A stretch of DNA of 51,866 nt, taken from the NCBI GenBank assembly GCA_028288365.1, contig JAQBNU010000100.1, positions 1-51,866 of the forward strand, written 5' to 3'. This document shows, piece by piece, positions 17,910 to 26,374 of this stretch (the first letter of the stretch is position 1; every line of letters starts with the position of its first letter). A program made the position numbers and the translations under genes. The notes under the pieces are model-generated. The model saw only the letters and a program-made list of their open reading frames with translations. It made no database searches and was not told the DNA's origin. This stretch comes from Chitinophagaceae bacterium (GTDB taxonomy: Bacteria > Bacteroidota > Bacteroidia > Cytophagales > Cytophagaceae).

Positions 17910-18002
17910 AACGTATTTACTATCATTAGATAAAACAAAAAAAGCCGATCTCTGATCGGCTTTTTTTGTTTTATCTAACTGACTACTGTCCGCTGATCAC
18001 TG
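17883..18002. repeat. Inverted repeat of the CAGTGATCAG family flanking a terminator
   Basis: The left arm (17883-17907) and the reverse complement of the right arm (17978-18002) match at 22 of 25 positions. They contain CAGTGGTCAGTGGACAGT-type units. The arms surround the terminator hairpin at 17926-17978, and the left arm runs into the cyclo-ligase coding end. Related copies occur at 26192-26364, about 44406-44431 and at the right edge of the window. Confidence 0.8.
17926..17978. terminator. Bidirectional terminator, 25-bp perfect stem
   Basis: Arms at 17926-17950 and 17954-17978 are exact reverse complements with a TCT loop. The GC core is GCCGATC/GATCGGC, flanked by an A tract on the left and a T tract on the right. 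It separates the convergent cyclo-ligase and S41 protease genes. Confidence 0.9.
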
Positions 18003-18004
18003 AT

Positions 18005-19630
18005 TTATTCCGTAATCTTTTTCGCTTCGTCAAACAGTCCAAGTGATTTCATGTAGATCTCATCCGTCTCGTTGTAGATCGCATAGAAACCTTTGGCACC
18101 CCATACGCTTCGAGCGATGTACGCCTTCACGTTATTCTTGATGTACTCTTTGGATATTTCATATTCCTTTTCGTTGTGCTTCACACCGGATTTGGTGGCC
18201 AATGCTTTCACCTCAGTCATCATGGCTTCGGTAACCTGGAAGTTTTTCTTGTATTCCGCAAAGGCCATTTTAGAAAGCTTCGCTTTATTATTGGAATAAT
18301 AATTCAAGGTGTACTCGCGAATAACATTTTGATTGAAGAGATCAGCCAGGTAGCGTGTATAAGAAGAGGTATCACGCGGTACAAAATAATCCGGCATGAT
18401 TCCACCACCACCGTATACGATGCGGCCTTTCGTTGTTTTATATTTTAAAGAGTCATCAAACTTGATGCTGTCTGCGTGGAAATATTCTCCTTTTTCATAA
18501 CGCTTCAACAATTCCGTATTGTATTCGTCTGTGTGCTTGGCGTCGTAGTGCTTTTGAATGGAACGACCACTTGGTGTGTAGTAGCGGGAAATTGTCAAGC
18601 GTAATTCAGAACCGTCTGTTAATGGAATAGGCATTTGAACCAACCCTTTACCAAACGATCTTCTACCGACGATCAATGCGCGGTCGTTGTCTTGTAAAGC
18701 TCCGCTGACAATTTCTGAAGCAGAAGCAGAGCCTTCATTGATCAATACGATGACTGCTCCTTTTTCAAATTCACCAAAGCCTGTACTCTTGTGTTCGGAA
18801 TCGTATTTGGTTCCTTTGCCGTCTGTGTAGACAATCATTTTATTTCCTTCCAGGAAATCATCGGCCATCTTGATCGCTTTATCCATGTAACCTCCAGGAT
18901 TGTCTTTCAGATCCAGGATCAATTGTTGCATGCCGGCAGCTTTCAATTCTTTCATGGCTGCACTGAATTCGTTGTAGGTATTGGCTGCAAAACGATTGAC
19001 TTTGATATAACCCGATTTATCATCGATCATGTAATAAGCATCTACAGAATAAGTAGGTATTTTATCTCTGATGATCGTGTATTCAAGTAGTTTTGCTTGT
19101 CCTTTGCGCTTGATGCTGACGTTTACTTTGGTTCCTTTTTTACCACGTAGTTTTTTAAACACATCATAATTGGTGATGGCTTTTCCGGCTACGTTTTCAC
19201 CGTCTACTTTTACAATCTTATCGCCGGCTTGCAGACCGACAGCTTCAGAAGGGCCACCGCTGATCGGAGCTACTACATATATCGTATCTTTGATGATGTT
19301 GAATTCTATCCCAATCCCTTCGAAGTCACCTTCCAGTTGAGAACGTGCAATCTCCACATCTTTCTTAGCGATGTACGCTGTATGTGGATCGAGCTTTTCC
19401 AGCATTTGTGTGATGGAATAATCTACCAGTTCATCAATGTTTACCGTATCGACATAATCGCGATCGATGTAATTGATGATTTCAAGAAAGCGCATGTAGG
19501 TTCCTGTGATGTTATTGGATCCTTCTTTTTTGGCGGCTCCTGCTCCGATAAAAATACCGAGGATAACGGCGAGAGCAATGAATAGAGGTATTTTAATCTG
19601 ACTGGCTTTGTTCTTGATTCTTTTTTCCAC
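18005..19630 (-). CDS. S41 family C-terminal processing protease (Ctp/Prc type)
   Basis: This periplasmic or envelope protease trims protein C-termini. Its 541 residues start with a basic N-terminus and one membrane anchor (about 13-33). A PDZ domain follows (about 95-185, with GIGIEFN and the GLQAGDKIVKVDGE loop), then the S41 catalytic domain. The nucleophile motif GSASASEIVSGAL lies at 300-312 and the general-base lysine is K328 in RRSFGKGLVQ. NPGGYMDKAIKMADDFL (about 254-270) is also typical. A C-terminal helical part of some 150 residues follows. It is transcribed divergently from the metal-uptake operon with a 352-base spacer. Confidence 0.94.
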   Translation of the reverse strand: MEKRIKNKASQIKIPLFIALAVILGIFIGAGAAKKEGSNNITGTYMRFLEIINYIDRDYVDTVNIDELVDYSITQMLEKLDPHTAYIAKKDVEIARSQLEGDFEGIGIEFNIIKDTIYVVAPISGGPSEAVGLQAGDKIVKVDGENVAGKAITNYDVFKKLRGKKGTKVNVSIKRKGQAKLLEYTIIRDKIPTYSVDAYYMIDDKSGYIKVNRFAANTYNEFSAAMKELKAAGMQQLILDLKDNPGGYMDKAIKMADDFLEGNKMIVYTDGKGTKYDSEHKSTGFGEFEKGAVIVLINEGSASASEIVSGALQDNDRALIVGRRSFGKGLVQMPIPLTDGSELRLTISRYYTPSGRSIQKHYDAKHTDEYNTELLKRYEKGEYFHADSIKFDDSLKYKTTKGRIVYGGGGIMPDYFVPRDTSSYTRYLADLFNQNVIREYTLNYYSNNKAKLSKMAFAEYKKNFQVTEAMMTEVKALATKSGVKHNEKEYEISKEYIKNNVKAYIARSVWGAKGFYAIYNETDEIYMKSLGLFDEAKKITE

Positions 19631-19883
19631 TTCGTATGAGAGTTAAATCATGCTAAACAATTTCAAGTTAAAGTATATTATACTAGATCGGAAAGACCTC
19701 TCTATTTATTTATTAAGTCTCCAGCTTATTTTATTAAGAATTTTCAATACAGAAAAGGCTTTCGTCAACAGGAGCTGGCAATAAAGAAGCCAGTCTTGGA
19801 GCCTTTGTCAGAGATACCTTTTTCAAGGTATTTTAAAGGTGTAACTTTCTATTTATCAGCGTGTAAGTTGTTTGTTAGTATTC

Positions 19884-19906
19884 TTATTTAAAGTAATTCT
19901 AAATAA
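19884..19906. promoter_or_regulatory. Operator-like palindrome, upstream copy
   Basis: The core ATTTAAAGTAATTCTAAAT (19886-19904) is a near-palindrome extended to TTATTTA...TAAATAA. It matches the second site (19946-19964) at 16 of 19 positions and lies exactly 60 bases upstream of it. It ends just before the putative -33 box, as a repressor or activator site would. Confidence 0.7.
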
Positions 19907-19909
19907 GGC

Positions 19910-19940
19910 TTGTCTGCTAAGTCCTCATGCCTTACATTTG
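19910..19940 (+). promoter_or_regulatory. Promoter of the DUF4856-imelysin-HTTM-TonB operon
   Basis: TACATTTG (19933-19940) is an exact match to the Bacteroidota -7 consensus TAnnTTTG. CTTG ending at 19912 serves as -33 box with 20 bases between. The predicted transcription start, about 19946, falls inside the downstream palindrome. Confidence 0.68.
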
Positions 19941-19944
19941 TCTT

Positions 19945-19966
19945 GATTTAGATTAATTCCAAATAA
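19945..19966. promoter_or_regulatory. Operator-like palindrome, downstream copy over the start site
   Basis: The core ATTTAGATTAATTCCAAAT (19946-19964) is a near-palindrome related to the 19886-19904 site. It begins 5 bases after the -7 box, so a bound repressor would block initiation. Its form suits a Fur- or DtxR-like metal regulator, but which protein binds cannot be told from sequence. Confidence 0.7.
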
Positions 19967-19982
19967 CGATATACGTTAATTT

Positions 19983-21143
19983 ATGAAAAAACACCTTATA
20001 CTCACTTTGTTTGCGGTCATTACACTTTTCGCCTCATGTAAAAAGAAGGACGATGATTCTTCAACAAGTCCTTCTTATAGTACTTCTTACAATTATTCAA
20101 ATGCAGAATACGCTGACGAAAGTACCCGATTGAGCATGTTTAAAAATGGCTTGGAAGCAGAATTGAAAAAAGCGATTCCAAGTTCGAGCAATACAGGTGC
20201 TCATTCGGTTGATTCTACAAGATTGTCAAACCTGTTTACCAATACTGCTTCACCATTTGATACCGTAAGCTGGAACACCAATGGATTGAATCTTGCCAGT
20301 GAAAATGCCAATGCTACATTGATTCAAACGTACCTTGGGAAATATGCAGCTGCCAGTGCTGTTGCTACTTATAATGCTACTGCTACTCCTACACCAACGG
20401 CTGCTGAAGGAGTAGCTGGTTTAGCGACCAATGCTACAGGTGGTTATTTGTTATTGGGTGCAGATGGTATCAACTACGCACAGTTGATTCAAAAGGTACA
20501 GTTCGGAACCTTGATAATCAATCAAATCATCAATCGTTTGGATGCAATCAACGACATTGACAATACCATATTGGTTTCAGGTAAAACATACACTGCTCAG
20601 GAACATGCATGGGATGCAGCTTTTGGATATTTAGGTTTCCCAATAGCTACAGTAAGTAATCTAATAGATACTGCGTATGTTAAAGCAAATAAATCAAAAT
20701 TCTTATATGTAGGAAACTATTCTACTCAGACTGACAATACAACGGACGCACAGATTACTAAAAAATTAGTTACAGCGTTTATCATCGGCAGAGCGGCGGT
20801 TAGCAGCAAAGATTATGCGACAAGAGATGCTCAAATTGATGTCATTAAAACGACTCTTCGCAAATTCTTAGGTGCGACTATACTTCAGGAATATACAGAG
20901 TACATTGCGAAAACGCCTTTAGATAATGCAGGTAGAAACGGTGTGGTATCTGAAATGATCGGTATGGTCATCGCCATGAAGTATGTACCTGGAAGAATAA
21001 TTTCTGATGCTCAGATTCAGGATTTGTTGGATCACTTGCATGCGAATGATGCTATTCATGGTATCTGGGAAGTGACGCAAGATGAAATTGACTACGTGAA
21101 AAATGAAGTCATCGCTATCTACGGTGTCAATTTAAAACAGTAA
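19983..21143 (+). CDS. DUF4856 domain lipoprotein
   Basis: The 386-residue lipoprotein has a signal MKKHLILTLFAVITLFASC with C19 as lipid-attached residue, followed by KKKDDD. The rest matches DUF4856: an early YNYSNAEYADESTRLSMF segment, TYLGKYAAASAVATYNATAT, a central EHAWDAAFGYLGFP and a C-terminal MKYVPGRIISDAQIQDLLDHL helix. EHAWDEAFGY-type motifs recall imelysin-fold proteins. It probably sits on the cell surface or in the periplasm as a metal-binding partner. It is first in an operon with imelysin, HTTM and TonB-receptor genes, behind a double operator. The exact biochemical role is not established. Confidence 0.87.
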   Translation: MKKHLILTLFAVITLFASCKKKDDDSSTSPSYSTSYNYSNAEYADESTRLSMFKNGLEAELKKAIPSSSNTGAHSVDSTRLSNLFTNTASPFDTVSWNTNGLNLASENANATLIQTYLGKYAAASAVATYNATATPTPTAAEGVAGLATNATGGYLLLGADGINYAQLIQKVQFGTLIINQIINRLDAINDIDNTILVSGKTYTAQEHAWDAAFGYLGFPIATVSNLIDTAYVKANKSKFLYVGNYSTQTDNTTDAQITKKLVTAFIIGRAAVSSKDYATRDAQIDVIKTTLRKFLGATILQEYTEYIAKTPLDNAGRNGVVSEMIGMVIAMKYVPGRIISDAQIQDLLDHLHANDAIHGIWEVTQDEIDYVKNEVIAIYGVNLKQ

Positions 21144-21171
21144 ACTTTTTATATTATTATCTCCTTATTAA

Positions 21172-21207
21172 ACATCAGCTGTCGTGTCAAAAGATGGCAG
21201 CTGATGT
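21172..21207 (+). other. Hairpin between the DUF4856 and imelysin genes
   Basis: ACATCAGCTG (21172-21181) pairs perfectly with CAGCTGATGT (21198-21207), with a 16-base loop. No T tract follows, so it is more likely an mRNA-stability or attenuation element that sets the ratio of the first gene to those downstream than a true terminator. Confidence 0.5.
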
Positions 21208-21223
21208 CTAGGTTTAAAGAATT

Positions 21224-22363
21224 ATGAAATTAAATCATGTATTGATTGGTGCAGGTGTTGGTATTCTCTGCTTGATTGGAATAATCAGTTCTTGCAAAAA
21301 GAAAACCGATGATCCGAGAGCGGAGTACGATAGAACTTCTTTACTCAATGTCATTGGCAATAAGCTCATCATCCCTAATTATCAGGACCTATCTACTGCA
21401 GTCAATAAGTTGGATTCTGGTATCGCTGTGTTTGTGACTACGCCAACGGCTGCGACATTGTCTAATGTTCAGGATTTGCACAAAGATGCTTACAGAGCCT
21501 GGCAGTATTGTTCGTTCTACGAATTTGGCCCGGGAGTCGATAATTCTGGAGCAGCGAAAAGTATAAAAAAATGCATCAACATTTATCCTGCAGATACATC
21601 ACAGATCAAAGCAAACATGGCTGCGAACTATACCTTGCTAAATATGGATGCGAGTATTAATTTTCCTGCACAAGGATTTCCGGCTATAGATTATTTGTTG
21701 TTTGATACATTGGATAACAACACCTCTGTTCTGGCCCGATATACTACATCAGGTAGTGCTACCAATCGCAAGAATTATCTTTCGTTTGTTTCAGGACTTA
21801 TGAAAACGAGAGTAACCAATGTATTAAATGGTTGGTTACCGAGTGGTGGTAATTACATTCAGACATTTGTTTCCAATACCGGTACTGATGTAGGCAGTTC
21901 GATCAGTGTATTACTAAATCAATACATTAACGATTACGAAAACATCAAGAATGCCAATCTCCTTATTCCTGCAGGCATAGGAGATACGATAACGCATAAG
22001 GAAAAAACAGAAGCCTATTACAGCGGGATCTCTGCTGAACTGGCAAAGCTTCAACTCAAAGCGGCTCAGGATATTTATTTGGGCAGAACCAAAGCAGGAG
22101 TGGACAGTACCGGATTTGATGATGTCTTGATTGGTCTCAATGCACAGGGAGGAACACTGGATCCGCACATTAAGTCGCAGTTCAATACAGCCATCAACAC
22201 ACTGGGGCTATTGCCAGATAGACTTTCCAATACTATACTCACTAATCCTGCAGGTGTTAATTCTGCTTATACAGAACTGCAGAAATTATTGGTTCTATTG
22301 AAACAACAAATGCCAGGTGAGTTGTACATTCTTATTTCATTTGGGGATGCCGACGGCGACTAA
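21224..22363 (+). CDS. Imelysin (peptidase M75) family lipoprotein
   Basis: This is a 379-residue lipoprotein with C24 in GIISSC as lipid site. It has the imelysin fold signature: DLHKDAYRAWQYCSFYEFGP near 85-105 and the GFPAIDYLLFD motif (about 151-161). In classical family members this motif reads GxHxxE; here the His is Pro and the Glu is Asp. Imelysins are iron-regulated envelope proteins in several bacteria, and peptidase activity is doubtful for most. The position between DUF4856 and a TonB receptor supports metal acquisition. The last 17 bases overlap the HTTM gene. Confidence 0.9.
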   Translation: MKLNHVLIGAGVGILCLIGIISSCKKKTDDPRAEYDRTSLLNVIGNKLIIPNYQDLSTAVNKLDSGIAVFVTTPTAATLSNVQDLHKDAYRAWQYCSFYEFGPGVDNSGAAKSIKKCINIYPADTSQIKANMAANYTLLNMDASINFPAQGFPAIDYLLFDTLDNNTSVLARYTTSGSATNRKNYLSFVSGLMKTRVTNVLNGWLPSGGNYIQTFVSNTGTDVGSSISVLLNQYINDYENIKNANLLIPAGIGDTITHKEKTEAYYSGISAELAKLQLKAAQDIYLGRTKAGVDSTGFDDVLIGLNAQGGTLDPHIKSQFNTAINTLGLLPDRLSNTILTNPAGVNSAYTELQKLLVLLKQQMPGELYILISFGDADGD

Positions 22364-23759
22364 TTCTGTTCACTTTCTCAAACGATGGACGACACAATGG
22401 TCCATCGCTTTTACGCAACAAACATCCATTGCTCCGTTGGTTATTTTAAGAATAGCTTTCGGAGCAATCATGTTTATCAGTACGATGCGTTTCATCGATA
22501 AGGGATGGGTTGTTGAGTACTATGTTAAACCCATTTTTAATTTTACCTATTATGGTTTTGAATGGGTGAAACCTTTGGGAGAGACAGGCATGTTTATCCT
22601 CTTTTATACGATGGCTGTTGCAGCATTATTGGTATTGGTTGGTTTGTTTTATCGGGTAGCCATAGTTGTTTTTTTTCTTTGCTTCACGTACGCAGAGCTC
22701 ATCGATAAAACCACTTACCTCAATCACTATTATTTTGTGAGTATCGTTTCTTTCCTCATGATCTGGGTACCAGCCCATCGTTATTTTTCTTTGGACACAT
22801 GGAGAAAACCATCTTTGAAAGTGACGTTGATTCCTGCCGGGTTCATTTTGATTTTCAAACTGCAATTGTTTCTCATTTATTTTTTTGCCGGACTTTCTAA
22901 AATTAATTATGACTGGCTCATTCAAGCTATGCCTCTAAAGATATGGCTTCCAGCGAATACACATTGGTTTTTGATTGGCCCGTTGATGAAGGAAGAATGG
23001 ATTGCTTACGTTTTCAGTTGGGGCGGTTTATTTTTTGATCTGTTCATCGGTTTTGTTTTATTTAATAAAAAGACAGTCTATATCGGCTATTTTTTTGTGG
23101 CTATTTTTCATGTCTTCACGGCCTTGATGTTTCCGATTGGAATGTTTCCCTATATCATGATGAGCATGACACTGATTTTTTTCAGTAATCATTTTCATCA
23201 ATCGATCATCAATGTATTGCGCAAATTTGCTGGCAGAAAGATCGCTGATGAAATACCGACGCCTTTATTTATTTCTTCTCTGCATCGTAAATTTATATAT
23301 GGTCTCATGACTTTATATTTTATGATACAGTTTTGTTTGCCTTTGCGCTACCTGTTATATCCTGATTCGTTATTTTGGACGGAAGAAGGATTTCGTTATT
23401 CCTGGCGCGTGATGCTGATGGAAAAAACAGGCATTACTTTTTTTCATGTCAAAGACATTGAAAAGGGAGAAAGCAGAGAGATCATCAACAGTATTTTTCT
23501 TACTCCGTTTCAGGAAAGAATGATGTCTACTCAACCAGACATGATTCTTCAATACGCTCATTTTCTCCATGACACCTATGAAATGGGAGGTATAAAAGAT
23601 CCTGTAGTAACCGTTGAAAGTTATGTCATGCTCAATGGCAGTGCCAGTCAGCTATTTATAGACAAGCAAGTAAATCTTGCAAAAGAGAATGAAAGCTTCC
23701 GTCATAAAGCTTGGATACTACCCCATGTTCATCCTAAATTTGTAAGATGCGCTCGCTAG
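22347..23759 (+). CDS. HTTM-domain (vitamin K-dependent carboxylase-like) membrane protein
   Basis: From the ATG at 22347, which has GGGG just upstream, the product is 470 residues. A GTG-type start 30 bases earlier is also open but less likely. The N-terminal half has several membrane helices with the HTTM signature. It includes ILRIAFGAIMF, TTYLNHYYFVSIVSFLMIWVP (about 125-145) and FKLQLFLIYFFAGLSKIN (about 170-187). The C-terminal part is soluble. HTTM proteins are related to gamma-glutamyl carboxylase but their bacterial substrates are unknown. It overlaps its neighbours on both sides (17 and 13 bases), so it is a fixed part of this operon. Confidence 0.88.
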   Translation: MPTATNSVHFLKRWTTQWSIAFTQQTSIAPLVILRIAFGAIMFISTMRFIDKGWVVEYYVKPIFNFTYYGFEWVKPLGETGMFILFYTMAVAALLVLVGLFYRVAIVVFFLCFTYAELIDKTTYLNHYYFVSIVSFLMIWVPAHRYFSLDTWRKPSLKVTLIPAGFILIFKLQLFLIYFFAGLSKINYDWLIQAMPLKIWLPANTHWFLIGPLMKEEWIAYVFSWGGLFFDLFIGFVLFNKKTVYIGYFFVAIFHVFTALMFPIGMFPYIMMSMTLIFFSNHFHQSIINVLRKFAGRKIADEIPTPLFISSLHRKFIYGLMTLYFMIQFCLPLRYLLYPDSLFWTEEGFRYSWRVMLMEKTGITFFHVKDIEKGESREIINSIFLTPFQERMMSTQPDMILQYAHFLHDTYEMGGIKDPVVTVESYVMLNGSASQLFIDKQVNLAKENESFRHKAWILPHVHPKFVRCAR

Positions 23760-26185
23760 TAGTATACTTCTTTCTTTTGTTTGGCTTCGTTGCTTTGGAT
23801 AGCCAGGCGCAAACATTCAGCATTTCAGGAAGTGTGGCGTCAGAGGTACCTAACGAATCACTGGCGGATATTCATGTAAGTTTAAAACACACATCGTATC
23901 ATACGGTCACTGATGCACAGGGAAAGTATGTATTTCAAAACATCAAACCGGGCAAGTACACATTAGTCATCTCTTCTCTTGGGCATAAAAAAATCGAAAA
24001 GGAAATTACAGTAACCAATGGAGATCTGGTAGTGGATGTGAGTTTAAAGTCGCAGGTGCTTTCCGCTGATTCGGTAGTGGTGATGGGGGAGAAAGAAAAA
24101 ACATTTGGTGTAACGCGCCTTAAAGATGTAGAAGGTACTGCCATTTATGCTGGTAAGAAAACAGAAGTAGTAGTGATGAGTGATATCAATGCCAACACCG
24201 CTACCAACAACAGTCGACAAATTTATTCTAAAATAGCAGGTCTTAACATTTGGGAAAGCGATGGTGCCGGCATACAGTTGGGCATAGGAGGTAGAGGACT
24301 GAGTCCCAATCGTACCGCTAACTTTAATACCAGACAAAACGGCTACGACATGAGTGCCGATGCATTGGGTTATCCAGAAAGTTATTATTCGCCTTCTTCA
24401 GAATCCATCGATCGCATAGAAATAGTGCGAGGTGCAGCATCTCTTCAATACGGTACACAATTTGGAGGAATGGTCAATTATAAATTAAAGAAAGGTCCTA
24501 CAGATAAAAAAATAGAATTGACTTCTCGTCAAACCGTGGGTTCATGGGGCTTTACGAATACATTTACCAGCTTAGGTGGCACCGTAAAGAAAGTAAACTA
24601 TTATGGATTCTACCAACACAAACAAGGCGATGGCTGGCGTCCCAATTCAGGTTTCAATGTCAATACAGCGTATGCTTCTGCTACCTATAACATCACTTCA
24701 AAATTATCGGTCAGCGCACAATATACGTTCATGCAATACCTGGCGCAACAAGCCGGTGGATTGCGCGATGCAGACTTTAATCACGATCCACGACAATCGT
24801 TGAGAACAAGAAACTGGTTCAAGGTCAATTGGAATCTTGCTGCTGTGTTATTGGATTATAAACTTAACGATCACATAAAAATCAACAGCCGTTTTTTTGG
24901 ATTGGCATCGGGCCGCTCCGCTCTTGGTGTACTGGGTACTACCGCACAAGCTGATCCTATGGGCGATAGAGATCTTTGGGTAGATAAGTATAGAAATTTC
25001 GGCAATGAAACAAGGTTGCTCTGGCACTACAATATAAAAAGTGTCACCTCTACTTTGCTTGTCGGCTTCCGTTATTACAGTGGACATACAGACCGAAGAC
25101 AAGGATTGGGTAACGGTGCGTCAAGTGGAAATACATCCGATTTCCAATTTGACAATCCTAACGATTTAGAATATTCAAAATATAATTTCCCCAATCAGAA
25201 CATTTCTCTATTCGCTGAAAACATTTTTCAAATCACACCCAAACTCAGTATCATTCCAGGCATACGTTATGAAAACATTCGAACAGTAGCAGATGGATTT
25301 TATAATGACGTCAAAAAAGATCTAGCCGGCAACATTTACTACAGCAAGCGCAACAATGAATACAGAAGCAACAAACGTTCTTTTGTGATCGGAGGTATAG
25401 GAGTGAGCTTTTTGCAAAGCGAACCGTTTCAATTTTATGCTAATATTTCACAGAACTATCGTGCCATCAATTTCAATGACATGCGTGTAGTCAACCCTAA
25501 CTTGCAGGTGGATCCCAACCTGAAAGATGAAACGGGCTATTCCATAGATTTGGGAGCAAGAGGAAACATTAACAACATCTTGAACTACGATGTCAGTTTC
25601 TTTATGATCAATTATGACAACAGAATAGGCACTGTCCAAAAAGTAGATACAACCACTTTTAATATCTACCGTTTCAGAACTAATATTTCCCGTTCGAGAA
25701 ATTTGGGAGTAGAAACTTTTGTAGAAGTAAATTTCTGGAGGTTACTTAGAGGAGAACAGGCGAAATCTAAAATCTCAATCTTCTCTAACATTACGTATGT
25801 AGATGCCCGCTATGAGGATAGTAAAGAACCGGCTTATGAAAACAAAAAAGTAGAATTGGCTCCGAATGTTATTTTAAAAACGGGTTTGACTTATAAAACA
25901 CAAAAGTTCTCGGCCACTTTCCAATATTCTTATACCGGTTCTCAATTTACCGATGCGACCAATGCTCCAGCTACCAATGACGGAGTGAACGGTTTGATCC
26001 CTGCTTATTACGTCATGGATTTTTCTGCTTCGTATACCATCAGTAAAACATTTTCATTGTTTGCAACCTTGAACAATTTATCCAACAACTACTATTTTAC
26101 GCGTCGCGCTGACAGTTACCCTGGTCCGGGAATTATTCCTTCGGATGGTCGGAGTTTTTACCTGACGGCACAAATAAAATTGTAA
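23747..26185 (+). CDS. TonB-dependent outer-membrane receptor
   Basis: This 812-residue outer-membrane receptor has a signal peptide to about 22 (ending DSQAQ). A carboxypeptidase-regulatory-like domain follows (about 24-105, with ADIHVSLKHTSYHTVTDAQG and GKYTLVISSLGHK), then a plug (about 125-245, with YSKIAGLNIWESDGAG, RIEIVRGAASLQYGTQFGG) and a 22-strand barrel ending YLTAQIKL with no stop-proximal truncation. The plug and barrel resemble FecA-type siderophore/iron receptors, but the ligand cannot be read from sequence. It is the last gene of the four-gene operon whose promoter has tandem operators, consistent with metal-responsive uptake. Confidence 0.93.
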   Translation: MRSLVVYFFLLFGFVALDSQAQTFSISGSVASEVPNESLADIHVSLKHTSYHTVTDAQGKYVFQNIKPGKYTLVISSLGHKKIEKEITVTNGDLVVDVSLKSQVLSADSVVVMGEKEKTFGVTRLKDVEGTAIYAGKKTEVVVMSDINANTATNNSRQIYSKIAGLNIWESDGAGIQLGIGGRGLSPNRTANFNTRQNGYDMSADALGYPESYYSPSSESIDRIEIVRGAASLQYGTQFGGMVNYKLKKGPTDKKIELTSRQTVGSWGFTNTFTSLGGTVKKVNYYGFYQHKQGDGWRPNSGFNVNTAYASATYNITSKLSVSAQYTFMQYLAQQAGGLRDADFNHDPRQSLRTRNWFKVNWNLAAVLLDYKLNDHIKINSRFFGLASGRSALGVLGTTAQADPMGDRDLWVDKYRNFGNETRLLWHYNIKSVTSTLLVGFRYYSGHTDRRQGLGNGASSGNTSDFQFDNPNDLEYSKYNFPNQNISLFAENIFQITPKLSIIPGIRYENIRTVADGFYNDVKKDLAGNIYYSKRNNEYRSNKRSFVIGGIGVSFLQSEPFQFYANISQNYRAINFNDMRVVNPNLQVDPNLKDETGYSIDLGARGNINNILNYDVSFFMINYDNRIGTVQKVDTTTFNIYRFRTNISRSRNLGVETFVEVNFWRLLRGEQAKSKISIFSNITYVDARYEDSKEPAYENKKVELAPNVILKTGLTYKTQKFSATFQYSYTGSQFTDATNAPATNDGVNGLIPAYYVMDFSASYTISKTFSLFATLNNLSNNYYFTRRADSYPGPGIIPSDGRSFYLTAQIKL

Positions 26186-26191
26186 ACTTAA

Positions 26192-26364
26192 GTGGACAGT
26201 GATTTCCGATGCTTCGGGATCAGTGATCAGATAATTTTTTGATACCACCACTACCTTCTCTACTAAAATCTTTTTTATTGGGAATATAGGCTATTAAAGC
26301 TTTTTTACACCTAAAAGCTTTAATACTGATCACTGATCCCGAAGCATCGGGAATCACTGTTAAC
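26192..26364. repeat. Nested inverted repeat, CAGTGATCAG / CCCGATGCTTCGGG type
   Basis: Outer arms at 26192-26230 and 26326-26364 match as reverse complements at 36 of 39 positions. Each arm contains its own palindrome, CCCGATGCTTCGGG-like, and a CAGTGATCAG unit. Between them, TATTAAAGCTTTT (26292-26304) pairs perfectly with AAAAGCTTTAATA (26313-26325). The last hairpin may terminate the TonB operon. The element resembles a small non-coding mobile repeat. Confidence 0.85.
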
Positions 26365-26374
26365 TAAATTTCAT

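Larger units (their letters stand above)
19631..19982. other. Intergenic region with tandem operators and promoter
   Basis: These 352 bases separate the divergent S41 protease and DUF4856 genes. The right third holds two near-identical palindromes and a promoter, listed separately. The rest is AT-rich, with a few short inverted stretches such as a CTGGC/GCCAG pair near 19785-19795. I see no gene or RNA there; the protease promoter must lie in the left part. Confidence 0.6.

Noticed and set aside
21172..21207. Terminator between DUF4856 and imelysin
   Set aside because: The hairpin is perfect but no T run follows and the genes belong together, so I list it as an mRNA hairpin only.
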